Shown here: in pieces, positions 44,255 to 52,205 of the stretch
Layout of the letters: every line of letters starts with the position of its first letter
How positions within the stretch are numbered: position 1 is the stretch's first letter
Assembly (NCBI GenBank): GCA_017881725.1
Contig: JADGQO010000113.1
Coordinates: forward strand, 1-52,205
DNA from: Fibrobacteria bacterium
Lineage (GTDB): Bacteria > Fibrobacterota > Fibrobacteria > UBA11236
DNA: 52,205 bases
Direction: 5' to 3'
Notes under the pieces: model-generated
Databases searched by the model: none
What the model saw: only the letters and a program-made list of their open reading frames with translations
Told to the model about the DNA's origin: nothing
Translations under genes and position numbers: made by a program

Positions 44255-45249
44255 GGATGCGAAGCGGATCCGGTTGATTGGCTGTAAAAATTGATTTTTG
44301 CAGTTTGCAAAAGGCGCTCTACATACTTTTGGTATTCCGCGCCTTGCTTTTCGCGCGCCCAATCCGATTGCACGCGCGGCGCCATTTTTTCAAAGGTCGC
44401 GTTCGAATCCGCTCCTTGCAGGTATCGCTGCTTGTTGGCCTCGAAAAAATATTTGAGATCGTTTCCGGTAGGCGGAGTGATTTTGATTTCGTCCATCAAT
44501 CCCGCTTGCGCCAGGATTTGATTTTCCATTTGCCCAATCCGGATTTTCACGTCCGGCCGATCGGCCACGCCCTTTCGGCGCGCTGCTTCGGCGATGAGAA
44601 TTTGCGCCACGTACTCCCGCACGAGTTGGTTGCGCTCCAAAGGCGCGTCCGGCAATTTGCCCACCATGGACGCAATTTCTCCCAGGGTGATTTTGCGGCC
44701 ATCCAAATCCGCCACCACGGTTTCGTTGCCCGGAGTCTGGGAGCTATCGCCGGTTAGTTTGGTCATGCGGGAAAGCGCCTGGGAAGCATCGACGCTGCGC
44801 CCCAGGTTTTCCAGGCAAGCCACCATGTGCTTGCCCAATTGGTTATTGAATGTTTCGTCCGGATAGAGGGATTTCAACACCGAGTACTTGGCCAGCGCGG
44901 CTTTGGGATCCATCAGGTTGTCTTGATAGATATTTCCCATTTGATACAGCACCTTGGGGACATCCTCGCTGGGAATCACCGTGGATTTGAGATAGTCCGC
45001 GTACATGTTTACGGCGTCGGAATACAATTGCTGTTGATATAAGGCGGTCGCTGCGGCGCGGTATTGCTCGCGTGTGAAGGCCGAATGGCCCGCCGAGTCG
45101 CAGCCCAGAAGGCAAAGGCCCAGGGCCATGAACAATTCAATGGGGGAAACCATCGATTTCCAAATAGGTTTTCCAACCTGCGGCTTCGTCCGATTTCCAC
45201 GAGGGCATATCCGGGAACTCTTCATTGTCATTTTCTTTGCACTAGTCAT
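44251..45249 (-). CDS. TPR lipoprotein with SurA-N-like domain and no prolyl isomerase domain
   Basis: This is an exported protein of about 332 aa. A lipobox-like segment (FMALGLCLLGCDSAG) predicts a lipidated Cys. An N-terminal TPR-like helical region follows (AAATALYQQQLYSDAVNMYADYL, LYQMGNIYQDNLMDPKAALAKY). Then comes a segment resembling the N-terminal chaperone part of SurA/PpiC foldases (VVADLDGRKITLGEIASMVG, LVREYVAQILIAEAARRKGV, YFFEANKQRYLQG), but no parvulin catalytic domain. The start is uncertain: ATG 45249 is given, TTG 45261 overlaps the DUF58 stop, and ATG 45153 would begin right before the lipobox. Its place in the Bat operon suggests an envelope chaperone partner. Confidence 0.75.
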   Translation of the reverse strand: MTSAKKMTMKSSRICPRGNRTKPQVGKPIWKSMVSPIELFMALGLCLLGCDSAGHSAFTREQYRAAATALYQQQLYSDAVNMYADYLKSTVIPSEDVPKVLYQMGNIYQDNLMDPKAALAKYSVLKSLYPDETFNNQLGKHMVACLENLGRSVDASQALSRMTKLTGDSSQTPGNETVVADLDGRKITLGEIASMVGKLPDAPLERNQLVREYVAQILIAEAARRKGVADRPDVKIRIGQMENQILAQAGLMDEIKITPPTGNDLKYFFEANKQRYLQGADSNATFEKMAPRVQSDWAREKQGAEYQKYVERLLQTAKINFYSQSTGSASHP

Positions 45250-45257
45250 GTCGATGT

Positions 45258-46145
45258 TCAATTCAACTTCGCCGCCCGCCGGCGGAAGTATTCCAACAAC
45301 GGATGGATGGTGTCATCGTATTTGGGCTGGATCACGATTTCAATGAAGTCCATGTGGAGTTTGCGAAACAACCGCTTCAACAGCGAGCTTTCCTTTTGCG
45401 CTTCCTTCTTGAAGGTTTTCCGGAAGTCTTCGTCGCTGGTATCGACGAGAATGATCTCGCCCGTTTCCGCGTCTTCCAATTCGATGAAGCCGACATCGGG
45501 AATCTCCCTTTCGCGCGGATCCCAAACGGTGATGGCCACGCTGTCATGGCGGCGTTTCAAAAGTTTTATCGGCTTTTCGAAATCCCCGGTGGCGAAATCG
45601 GAAACCACAAAGACCACGGCTTTGCGCCGCAGGATGCGGTTGAGGTAGTCCAAGGCCAAAGCCAAGTCTGTGCCTTTTTCCTTGGGTTTGAAATACAACA
45701 ACTCGCGGATGACGCGCAACACGTGCTTGCGGCCCTTTTGCGGCGGAATGAATTTTTCCACCTGCGAGGTGAAGATGAGCAGGCCGACCCGATCGTTGTT
45801 CTTGATGGCGGAAAATGCCAGCAAGGCGCTGATGGTGGCCATCACTTCGCCTTTCATCTCGCCCTGGCTGCCGAAATCGCCCGAAGACGACGCATCGACG
45901 ACGAGGATGACCGTAAGCTCCCGCTCCTCGACGAATTTTTTGATGAAGGGCGTTCCGGTGCGGGCCGTGACGTTCCAGTCGATGGATCTGATTTCGTCCC
46001 CGGGGACGTACTCGCGCACTTCGGAAAATTCCATGCCGCGGCCCTTGAAGGAAGACGAATACGCTCCCGACAGCACCGAGTTCACGATGCTGCTGGTGCG
46101 GATCTCGATTTGATGCACCTTCTTAAGGATTTCTTTGGAAATCAT
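45258..46145 (-). CDS. DUF58 domain protein
   Basis: This 295-aa cytoplasmic protein of the DUF58 family normally accompanies MoxR ATPases and VWA proteins. The signature is complete: GAYSSSFKGRGMEFSEVREYVPGDEIRSIDWNVTARTGTPFIKKF (shown here as the region at about 28-70), then a VWA-like core with LVVDASSSGDFG and LLIFTSQVEKFIPP, and VFVVSDFATGDFEKP. It lies 21 bases after moxR. It is thought to link MoxR action to target proteins; the molecular role is not established. Confidence 0.93.
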   Translation of the reverse strand: MISKEILKKVHQIEIRTSSIVNSVLSGAYSSSFKGRGMEFSEVREYVPGDEIRSIDWNVTARTGTPFIKKFVEERELTVILVVDASSSGDFGSQGEMKGEVMATISALLAFSAIKNNDRVGLLIFTSQVEKFIPPQKGRKHVLRVIRELLYFKPKEKGTDLALALDYLNRILRRKAVVFVVSDFATGDFEKPIKLLKRRHDSVAITVWDPREREIPDVGFIELEDAETGEIILVDTSDEDFRKTFKKEAQKESSLLKRLFRKLHMDFIEIVIQPKYDDTIHPLLEYFRRRAAKLN

Positions 46146-46166
46146 CGCTGCGCCTGCAATTTTCGC

Positions 46167-47168
46167 CTAGGGCACTTCCACGCTGTCGAATATCCGCTGG
46201 ACCACGTTTTCCGCCTTCACGTCTTCGGCCTCGGCCTCATAGCTCAAGACCAAGCGGTGTTTCATCACGTCCATGCCGATGGACTTCACGTCCTCGGGCG
46301 TCACGTATCCGCGCCCCCGTATCAACGCATGCGCCTTCGATGCCTTCGCCAGGCTGATGCTCGTGCGCGGCGAGGCGCCGTACTCGATCAGGTTGGCCAA
46401 ATCCTTGATGCCGTGCCCGGCCGGATCGCGCGTCGCGGCCACCAGGTTGATGATGTAATCCATGATTTTCTCGTCCATGAACACCTCGTTCACGGTATGC
46501 CGGGCGCGGAGGATATCCTCTTCGGTCGCGATTTTCTGGGCCTCGTGCAGGCCCTTACCGGACACCAGGTTCACGATGGCTTTTTCCTCCGCCTTGGTCG
46601 GGTAGGTCAAGTTCACCTTGAGCATGAAACGATCGACCTGGGCTTCCGGCAGGGGATAGGTACCTTCCTGTTCCACCGGATTCTGCGTGGCCAGCACCAG
46701 GAACAATTGCGGCAGGGGATAGGTGGTGTCGCCGATGGTGACATGCTTTTCCTGCATGGCTTCCAACAAGGCGGATTGCACCTTGGACGGTGCGCGGTTG
46801 ATTTCGTCGGCGAGCACGATGTTGGAAAAAATCGGCCCGCGCTTCACGTTGAAGTCGCCGGATTTGGGATTGAACACCAAGGTGCCGATCAAATCCGCGG
46901 GCAACAAATCGGGCGTGAATTGAATGCGGTTGAAATGGCAGGAAATCGCATTGGCCAGGGACTTGACGGCCGTGGTCTTGGCCAAGCCGGGCACGCCTTC
47001 CAAGAGGACGTGGCCGTCCGCGATGAGCCCGATCATCAATTTCTCGAGCATATTGCGCTGTCCGATCACGGTATGTCCGATTTCATCCAGGGTCTTCTGG
47101 ATCAACTGGCCTTCCCGCTTGACTTTTTCCGTTATGGCTTGGATATCCACCTTGGTCGCGCTACTCAT
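46167..47168 (-). CDS. MoxR-family AAA+ ATPase
   Basis: This 333-aa cytoplasmic AAA+ ATPase is thought to act as a chaperone or metal-insertion motor on VWA-containing clients. Walker A is EGVPGLAKTTAV (57-68) and Walker B is VLADEINRAP (about 116-125). Sensor 1 is in LATQNPVEQEGTYPLPEAQ and the lid region contains RGRGYVTPEDVKS. It heads the conserved moxR-DUF58-bat block. It overlaps the upstream BatD-like gene by 8 bases and is followed by the DUF58 gene after a short gap. Confidence 0.96.
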   Translation of the reverse strand: MSSATKVDIQAITEKVKREGQLIQKTLDEIGHTVIGQRNMLEKLMIGLIADGHVLLEGVPGLAKTTAVKSLANAISCHFNRIQFTPDLLPADLIGTLVFNPKSGDFNVKRGPIFSNIVLADEINRAPSKVQSALLEAMQEKHVTIGDTTYPLPQLFLVLATQNPVEQEGTYPLPEAQVDRFMLKVNLTYPTKAEEKAIVNLVSGKGLHEAQKIATEEDILRARHTVNEVFMDEKIMDYIINLVAATRDPAGHGIKDLANLIEYGASPRTSISLAKASKAHALIRGRGYVTPEDVKSIGMDVMKHRLVLSYEAEAEDVKAENVVQRIFDSVEVP

Positions 47169-48417
47169 TTTCGTCCACTCCCGTCATTTTGATGCATCGC
47201 TTGAAAATCTTGAAGGCATCCTGCAATTCATGCGGTTCCTTATAACCGCCCGCGAACCGGGCGTGCCGGAAAAGCTCCCGAAGCCGGTTCCAATCCTGCG
47301 CCTCGACCGAAATCCCCTGGGTGCCCTCCAGGTTACCGTAACTTACCAGGTACTGATCCAGCGCCTCGTCGAAGCGAAGGACTTTGGCAACGTCGGCCGG
47401 GGCTTTTCCGGTTTTAGCCGTTTGCTTGGCGCCGCCGGATTCCAATTCCTGTAGCAGGTATTTGAGGCCCAGCCGTTCCATCTCCAAAAGGATTTCCTTG
47501 GATGCGTCGGGATTGTTGGCCGCCATCCGCAACCGGCCGCCAAGGGCGGAAACTTCCGGCCGCAAATCCAGCTTGACCGGCGCTCGGCTCAAGCGCCGGC
47601 GCACGGACCATTTGAAGGCCACAGTGGCGAGGGCTGCGGCTCCGCCCATCAAAAGCAGGCCAGCCAATAACTTGAACCAAAGTTGTTCCAGGATATTTAC
47701 AGGCGCCGCGGCGATGTCCACGAGCGCCGGCTGCACGAAAACCGCTTCCTCTTGTTTGGATAGCCCGGTCAAATAGCGAAGCTTCAACAACGAGGCGCGT
47801 CCCGATCCTTGGGTTTGCGCGCGCAATCGGTATATAAAGTCGGTATGGTTGCGCACCCCCTGGTCGGAGGCCAATTTTTTATGCTGCGCCGCTTGCCCCA
47901 AAATTTTAAAGCCGGAAAAATTCACGCTATCCGGCGCCAAAACGAAAACCGGCACCTCGGTTTCCTGCCATTCAACCTGCAGGATATAATCCAAAGAATC
48001 GTTGACCCGTGGAGACACATTGGTGAACGAGGCCTGTACGGAGAGCTTGACGGCTTCTACTTGCGGAGAACCGGAATTTCCGTTTACAGGTGAATTGGGT
48101 CTGGCGAACGGGTCCCGGGCGGAAAAGGAGTCCCCGGCAGTCCCGGTTGGAGGAACTGTGGGCCCGGGAGAAGCCGTGGATCCGGCAGCAGACGTGAGCA
48201 CGTGAGAAGCCCCCGGGATCCCAGACGGTGAATTCAACGGCGCGATGATCGGCGTGGAGGCACCCGGGGAACCATTGGGCTGGGCCGTGGCCACGGAGGT
48301 CAGCCCCTGGGCGGCAATCAAGATTACGAAAGCTGCGCATCGACAACAAAACGAAGCCAAAACGCGACGGTCGGTTAAAATAGGCATGAATTCAACGGCG
48401 TCTGATTTCCTTGGCAT
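47161..48417 (-). CDS. BatD-like membrane protein at the head of the Bat operon
   Basis: This 418-aa protein has a signal segment (FVILIAAQGLTSVATAQ), a Pro/Gly/Ser-rich spacer (about 47-118), a beta-sandwich domain (about 120-230: VQASFTNVSPRVNDSLDYILQVEW, a BatD-like strand), one transmembrane helix (about 247-268) and a cytoplasmic helical tail. The tail (KEILLEMERLGLKYLLQELESG, LRFDEALDQYLVSYGNL) parallels those of the 43199 and BatD proteins. The first Met (48417) has AGGG upstream; Met11 (48387) is possible. It is divergent from recR across 121 bases and probably carries the operon promoter in that gap. I do not know a named family for it. Confidence 0.75.
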   Translation of the reverse strand: MPRKSDAVEFMPILTDRRVLASFCCRCAAFVILIAAQGLTSVATAQPNGSPGASTPIIAPLNSPSGIPGASHVLTSAAGSTASPGPTVPPTGTAGDSFSARDPFARPNSPVNGNSGSPQVEAVKLSVQASFTNVSPRVNDSLDYILQVEWQETEVPVFVLAPDSVNFSGFKILGQAAQHKKLASDQGVRNHTDFIYRLRAQTQGSGRASLLKLRYLTGLSKQEEAVFVQPALVDIAAAPVNILEQLWFKLLAGLLLMGGAAALATVAFKWSVRRRLSRAPVKLDLRPEVSALGGRLRMAANNPDASKEILLEMERLGLKYLLQELESGGAKQTAKTGKAPADVAKVLRFDEALDQYLVSYGNLEGTQGISVEAQDWNRLRELFRHARFAGGYKEPHELQDAFKIFKRCIKMTGVDENE

Positions 48418-48538
48418 GGGACCCTATTCGAATGCGGGGTGTAAATTAACAAATTCAATGTTGCGAACAAACACCCGGTTGCCTTTGGTCGAGCCTTCCC
48501 AAGAAGGGAGGCCCCGGACTTTTAAGTACTTTCTGGGC

Positions 48539-49192
48539 ATGTTGGATTCCTCCGGTCAGGAAAGCGTAATCGAAAACCTGATTGTGAAATTGGCGGGCCT
48601 GCCTTCCATCGGCCGAAAAACCGCGCAACGCCTGGCTTACCACCTTCTATCCCAGGAATCCAGGTCGGTACTGGAGTTGGCGCAAGCCTTGACCGAGGCC
48701 AAGGCCCGCGTGCATGGCTGCCCTTGTTGCGGAAACTTCACCGAGTTGGATTTATGTCGGATCTGCGCCAGCGATAGGCGGCAGAAGCATTTGATATGCG
48801 TGGTGGAAAAGCCGGCGGATATCCTGGCGTTCGAACGATCGGGAACCTTCACCGGCGTCTACCATGTTTTGGGCGGCAGCATCTCCCCGTTGGATGGAAT
48901 CGGACCCGATCAATTGAACTTTTCCGGGTTGTGGGCGCGAACCCTGGGCGATCGATCCGGGCAGGCCCGCATGGGCGACGAACAGGCTTTGGACAACCGC
49001 GTGGAATTGATTCTGGCTTTAAATACCAACGCCGAGGGGGAGGCTACGGCAACGTATATCGCCCAGAAGCTACGCGGTACGCCGGTCAAGATTTCCAGGA
49101 TTGCGCGTGGAATTCCCATGGGTTCGGAGTTGGAGTACATCGACGAATTGACCGTCCAGAGGGCTTTGGAAGGCCGCGTCCAAATCATTTGA
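48539..49192 (+). CDS. recR: Recombination mediator RecR
   Basis: This 217-aa cytoplasmic DNA-repair protein helps load RecA at gaps with RecO/RecF. It begins with a helix-hairpin-helix (VKLAGLPSIGRKTAQRLAYHLL), then a four-Cys zinc finger at 61, 64, 73 and 76 (CPCCGNFTELDLCRIC), a Toprim domain (ICVVEKPADILAFE, YHVLGGSISPLDGIGPDQL) and the C-terminal IPMGSELEYIDELTVQRAL. ATG 48539 is chosen at the family N-terminus although its ribosome site is poor; the longer frame runs antisense into the divergent gene. It is not next to dnaX or ybaB as in many genomes; engB follows 13 bases later. Confidence 0.95.
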   Translation: MLDSSGQESVIENLIVKLAGLPSIGRKTAQRLAYHLLSQESRSVLELAQALTEAKARVHGCPCCGNFTELDLCRICASDRRQKHLICVVEKPADILAFERSGTFTGVYHVLGGSISPLDGIGPDQLNFSGLWARTLGDRSGQARMGDEQALDNRVELILALNTNAEGEATATYIAQKLRGTPVKISRIARGIPMGSELEYIDELTVQRALEGRVQII

Positions 49193-49205
49193 CCAAAAGG
49201 ATTCC

Positions 49206-49829
49206 ATGAAAATTCTCTCCGCCGAATTCGTGATATCCGCGCAAGCGCCCAAGGATTTTCCCGTCGACGGGCTTCCGCAAATCGCCGTCGCGGGGCGATC
49301 GAACGTCGGCAAATCATCGCTGCTGAATTTTTTGGTGCAACGCAAAAGCCTGGTGAAGACCAGCCAAATGCCGGGCAAAACCCGGTTGATCAATTTCTTC
49401 CTGGTTAAATACGGGCCCCCGGCGCAGAGCTTCTATTTCGTCGACATACCCGGTTTCGGTTACGCCAAGGCCGGGCGGGACGATAAACGCAAAATGGAAT
49501 CCGCCATCGAGGATTTTTTCAATCGGAGTAAATCGCTGGCCGGGTTGATGTATCTCGTCGATTCCCGTCTCACCGACAGTCCGGTGGATCTAGAAGCTAT
49601 CGCATGGTTATCCGAATTTAATTTCCCGCTGCTGGTAGTCGTCACCAAAGGCGACAAACTGAATCGTGAACTGGCCCGCAAGGCCGTGATCGAAATCCAA
49701 AAGGCGCATGATTTGCCGCAGCCTCCGCTGCTCACCAGCGTCGATAAAAAAATCGGCCGGGACGAGGTGCTTGAACAAATCACCCTGTTATTGAATCCGA
49801 CTCAAGCCGCAGAGACCCCAAGTACCTAA
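49206..49829 (+). CDS. engB: Ribosome biogenesis GTP-binding protein EngB (YsxC/YihA)
   Basis: This 207-aa GTPase is needed for late assembly of the large ribosomal subunit. The G-motifs are clear: G1 AGRSNVGKSS (29-38), G2 region KTSQMPGKTRLINFF, G3 DIPGFGYAKA, G4 VVTKGDKL and G5 near LTSVDKKIG. G4 reads TKGDK rather than the more common TKADK, a tolerable change. AAAAGGATTCC precedes ATG 49206. It lies 13 bases after recR and is probably in the same transcript. Confidence 0.96.
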   Translation: MKILSAEFVISAQAPKDFPVDGLPQIAVAGRSNVGKSSLLNFLVQRKSLVKTSQMPGKTRLINFFLVKYGPPAQSFYFVDIPGFGYAKAGRDDKRKMESAIEDFFNRSKSLAGLMYLVDSRLTDSPVDLEAIAWLSEFNFPLLVVVTKGDKLNRELARKAVIEIQKAHDLPQPPLLTSVDKKIGRDEVLEQITLLLNPTQAAETPST

Positions 49830-49870
49830 CAAATCCCCAAGAATACCCGCAAACCTCAAACTCCCCGAGG

Positions 49871-49900
49871 TTCCCACGGATCCCATGCCTAGTGTACAAT
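49871..49900 (+). promoter_or_regulatory. Possible promoter of the mla genes
   Basis: TACAAT (49895-49900, 5/6 to TATAAT) is preceded after an 18-base spacer by TTCCCA. It ends only 7 bases before the ATG of mlaE, so the transcript would have a very short leader. The call is weak but the 78-base gap after engB shows no other candidate. Confidence 0.25.
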
Positions 49901-49907
49901 AGGCGGG

Positions 49908-50729
49908 ATGACCCGCATACTCAACTGGATAGGGCTGCATTACCGCAGATCCTATGTCGGACAATTGATGGAATTAGGGTTTCAGGCCTCCTTGTGCGCC
50001 GTGCACAAGGAAGGAAACCGGAAGCAAAGCCTGGATCATCTGATTAGCCAGATCTATTTCACCGGCGTTGAGGCTATTCCGTTGGTGGCTTTCCTGGCGC
50101 TCGTGATCGGTACGGCCACCATCATGCAGGCCGCCACCGTGATGCCGAAAATCGGCGCGAGCGATTATTTCGGTAACGTCATGGTGCTCGTCGTCATCCG
50201 GGAAGTAGGGCCTTTGTTCACGGCTTTTCTCGTGGCGGGCCGCACCGGTTCGGCGTTGTCCACCTACCTGGGAAACATGAAGGTGCAACAGGAAATCGAC
50301 GCCTTGCGCACCATGGGCATCGATCCGGTTCGCTACTTGGTCTACCCGTCCTTCGCGGCCATGATCATCGCCATGTTTTGCCTCACCATCATCTTCAATC
50401 TCGTCGCCATTTTCGGCGGCTACCTGGTCGTCAAATTGCTGACCCTGATGCTTTCCGATTTTGCGGACGTACAACTTTCCCTGTCCCTTTTCCTGGAGCG
50501 CATCCTGGCGTCCATGGGCGTCATGGACGGTGTATTCGGGATCATCAAGCCGGTTTTTTTCGGAATCTTGGTTTCCATCATCGCCTGTTACCACGGCATT
50601 AATGTTTCCAACGACATCCGCGAGGTGCCGAAAGCCACGACCAACGGAGTCGTCAATTCTTTCGTGTGCATCACGCTTTTCGACACCTTGTTCGCCTTGC
50701 CTTTCCTGGTGAAGATCGGCTGGCTATGA
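49908..50729 (+). CDS. mlaE: MlaE/YrbE-type ABC transporter permease
   Basis: This 273-aa inner-membrane permease belongs to an MCE phospholipid transport system. The MlaE signature is present: YFTGVEAIPLVAFLALVIGTA, FGNVMVLVVIREVGPLFTAFLVAGRTGSALST (coupling region with conserved Glu) and MKVQQEIDALRTMGIDPVRYLVYP. Five to six hydrophobic segments follow. The first 40 residues are an amphipathic N-terminal extension. The ATG overlaps AGGCGGG with almost no spacer, so initiation may be unusual. Its stop overlaps mlaF (ATGA). Confidence 0.94.
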   Translation: MTRILNWIGLHYRRSYVGQLMELGFQASLCAVHKEGNRKQSLDHLISQIYFTGVEAIPLVAFLALVIGTATIMQAATVMPKIGASDYFGNVMVLVVIREVGPLFTAFLVAGRTGSALSTYLGNMKVQQEIDALRTMGIDPVRYLVYPSFAAMIIAMFCLTIIFNLVAIFGGYLVVKLLTLMLSDFADVQLSLSLFLERILASMGVMDGVFGIIKPVFFGILVSIIACYHGINVSNDIREVPKATTNGVVNSFVCITLFDTLFALPFLVKIGWL

Positions 50730-51496
50730 GCGTCATCACTTCGGTGCATAACCTCCGTTTCGCGTATCCGGGTCATGAACCCGTGCTCCGCCGGGTGAAC
50801 TTCAACGTTCTGCCGGGCCAGATCCTGGTCATATGCGGCCTGTCCGGTCAGGGGAAAAGCACCATCCTCCGGCTCCTGATCGGGTTGGAAAAACCCGACG
50901 CCGGCGTGGTGCGTTTGATGGGCCGCGATATCAGCTTTTTGACTGCGCAGGAATTTAATGAACTGAAAAAATCCGTGGGATTCGTCTTTCAGAATCCGGC
51001 GCTCATTTCCACGAAAACAATTTTCGAAAACGTGGCGCTGCCGCTTATCTATCACAATATCGGCGACGAGGAGGAGGTTCGCTACCGCGTCGACAATGCC
51101 TTGGAGATGCTGCTCATCAAGGAATTCCAGCATCAGTATCCTTCCTCGGTCAGCCTGGGAATCCTCAAGCGCGCCGCCGTGGCGCGGGCCATGATTATGC
51201 GTCCCAAGCTTATTCTGATGGACGAGCCCACGGCCGGATTGGATCGTATCAGCCGCTCGGTGTTGTTGGCCTTGATCGGAAACATCCGCCGCATCAACCA
51301 CGTGACCATGGTCATCGTCACCCATGATTTATTGGCCGCGCGCGAACTGGGCGGCGAAATCGGCGTGCTCAAGGAAGGGGAATTGCTGGAGCCGATGGCG
51401 TTCGAGCAGTTGAAGAATTGCCAGGATTCCTTCGTTGAATTCCTCTTCCGCCAATTGGAAGAAGAGGCCTCCATGCTCGGGGAGCGCGCCGCGTGA
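50726..51496 (+). CDS. mlaF: MlaF-type ABC transporter ATPase with degenerate signature motif
   Basis: This 256-aa cytoplasmic ATPase pairs with MlaE. Walker A is GLSGQGKST (38-46), the Q-loop is FVFQNPAL (Gln89), Walker B is LILMDEPTAGLD (about 162-173) and the switch His is in VIVTHDLL. The ABC signature is degenerate: where related MlaF proteins read LSGGM, this one has VSLGI (about 142-146), followed by a normal RAAVARA. The C-terminal tail, 25-30 residues past the last strand, contains FVEFLFRQLEEE, similar to the MlaF tail that contacts its dimer partner. The start overlaps the mlaE stop; the longer frame upstream is inside mlaE. Confidence 0.94.
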   Translation: MSVITSVHNLRFAYPGHEPVLRRVNFNVLPGQILVICGLSGQGKSTILRLLIGLEKPDAGVVRLMGRDISFLTAQEFNELKKSVGFVFQNPALISTKTIFENVALPLIYHNIGDEEEVRYRVDNALEMLLIKEFQHQYPSSVSLGILKRAAVARAMIMRPKLILMDEPTAGLDRISRSVLLALIGNIRRINHVTMVIVTHDLLAARELGGEIGVLKEGELLEPMAFEQLKNCQDSFVEFLFRQLEEEASMLGERAA

Positions 51497-52205
51497 AAAT
51501 CCAATTCCAGCGCCACCGCAACCTGCTGACGGGGTTTTTCGTCGCCAGCGCGTTGGTGACTTTCGCCGTGAGCGTGATCGTGCTATTCCAGAAAAAAGGC
51601 GTGTTCGAGTTGCAGTATACCTTGAGCGCCGTCTTCGAGAACGGCATCGGTTTGCGGCAAGGCGCGGACGTGCTTTTCAACGGCGTGAAAATCGGCCGGG
51701 TGGAGTCGGTGAACCTGCTGGGCAAAGGCGGGAGCGAAGCGGCTTCGGGCAAGGTGGTTTTGAACATGACCATCGACCGGAAATTCCAGAACTTCATCAC
51801 GCGCCGTTCCGTGGCCTTCGCGTTGCGCGATAAGAATCTGGTGAGCGATCGGGTGGTGAATATCGAAACGCTGGGTCCGGGCGGCGACGTGCTGCAAGGC
51901 GGCGACACGGTATCCGTTTCCGATTCGCGTGACATCGAAACCGTCTTGAGCGGACTGACGAAGCTGATGGGGAAGATGGATTTGCTGATCAACAGCATCG
52001 ACGATATCGTGGCCATGAGCAAGGATCCCCACACCACCGTGGGGGCCATGCTGGGATCCCGGGAGTTATACGACCGCTTGCTCGCCGGGGTCAATCAGGT
52101 GGATACGGCCGTCGGCCAGGGCCGGCTGGTTCTCGGAAAGGTGCAACTGCTGGCGGACACTATCCACACTGCCATGGGCGGTTTCCTGCAACGCGCGGAT
52201 ACCAC
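51493..52205 (+). CDS. mlaD: MlaD-type MCE-domain protein, truncated at the window end
   Basis: The frame is open from GTG 51493 (overlapping the mlaF stop) to the last base, 237 codons. It has one N-terminal transmembrane helix (about 13-32, FFVASALVTFAVSVIVLF) and an MCE domain (about 38-148) with VFENGIGLRQGADVLFNGVKIGRVESV, where the conserved GL-x-GA-x-V-x-x-x-G-V-x-x-G-x-V pattern is clear, and LVSDRVVNIETLGPGGDVLQGGDTV. A helical region follows. It is predicted to sit in the periplasm anchored to the inner membrane and to form the lipid channel of the MlaEF complex. The C-terminus lies outside the window. Confidence 0.93.
   Translation, partial: MKIQFQRHRNLLTGFFVASALVTFAVSVIVLFQKKGVFELQYTLSAVFENGIGLRQGADVLFNGVKIGRVESVNLLGKGGSEAASGKVVLNMTIDRKFQNFITRRSVAFALRDKNLVSDRVVNIETLGPGGDVLQGGDTVSVSDSRDIETVLSGLTKLMGKMDLLINSIDDIVAMSKDPHTTVGAMLGSRELYDRLLAGVNQVDTAVGQGRLVLGKVQLLADTIHTAMGGFLQRADT

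Noticed and set aside
45303-47192. Long open frame of 629 codons on the plus strand opposite moxR and the DUF58 gene
   Set aside because: It is the antisense shadow of two well-conserved genes, has His/Arg/Gln-rich composition typical of a reversed GC-rich frame, and shows no family motifs.
48245-48538. N-terminal extension of recR
   Set aside because: The segment is antisense to the start of the divergent BatD-like gene, and RecR homology begins at the Met encoded at 48539.

Overview
The window looks like a chromosomal segment of a Fibrobacterota (Fibrobacter-lineage) bacterium, probably an environmental relative rather than a rumen Fibrobacter. The main pointer is a pair of very large secreted proteins that begin with a fibro-slime domain followed by chitobiase-type C-terminal domains. 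A Gram-negative cell plan is supported by a complete MoxR/Bat operon, an Mla/MCE lipid-transport locus and a Nuo complex without NuoEFG. The assignment is inferred from protein families only; no rRNA, tRNA or CRISPR array was seen.

Layout. 1-1258: the end of an unrecognised gene and trmH. 1302-2276 (minus): an aldo/keto reductase. 2553-8546: a translationally coupled trio of a phosphodiesterase/EEP-phosphatase fusion, a six-hairpin glycosidase-like protein and a GT4 glycosyltransferase, followed by a convergent VTT/DedA-like membrane protein. 9467-12711: leuS and rdgB. 12838-23533 (minus): two paralogous giant fibro-slime surface proteins, each apparently with its own terminator; the second carries an internal duplication of roughly 560 residues. 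24314-34907: nuoA-nuoBC(fused)-nuoD-nuoH-nuoI-nuoJ-nuoK-nuoL-nuoM-nuoN, the membrane arm and connecting arm of complex I. 34911-36798: an insertion sequence with 19-bp terminal inverted repeats and a 7-bp target duplication that contains the nuoN stop codon. 36848-48417 (minus): an eleven-gene, nearly gap-free operon reading BatD-like protein, moxR, DUF58, TPR/SurA-N-like lipoprotein, short BatD-like protein, batA, batB, two BatC-like proteins, batD, batE. 48539-49829: recR and engB. 49908-end: mlaE, mlaF and a truncated mlaD.

How the genes work together. The nuo genes encode a proton-pumping quinone reductase that must obtain electrons from something other than a locally encoded NuoEFG module. 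The Bat operon couples an AAA+ ATPase (MoxR) to two membrane-anchored VWA proteins and several periplasmic beta-domain or TPR proteins, most likely as an envelope chaperone or assembly machine. The Mla genes would move phospholipids across the envelope. The trio at 2553-8546 combines phosphoester, glycoside and glycosyl-transfer chemistry and sits beside a putative lipid-scramblase family protein, so a glycolipid or lipid-linked glycan pathway is a reasonable but unproven guess.

The least expected sequence-level signal is a recurrent 16-bp dyad, GTAAC-N6-GTTAC. It occurs five times exactly, always inside genes and always in the same codon phase, with at least six one-base variants. By chance about 0.05 exact copies would be expected in a window of this size.
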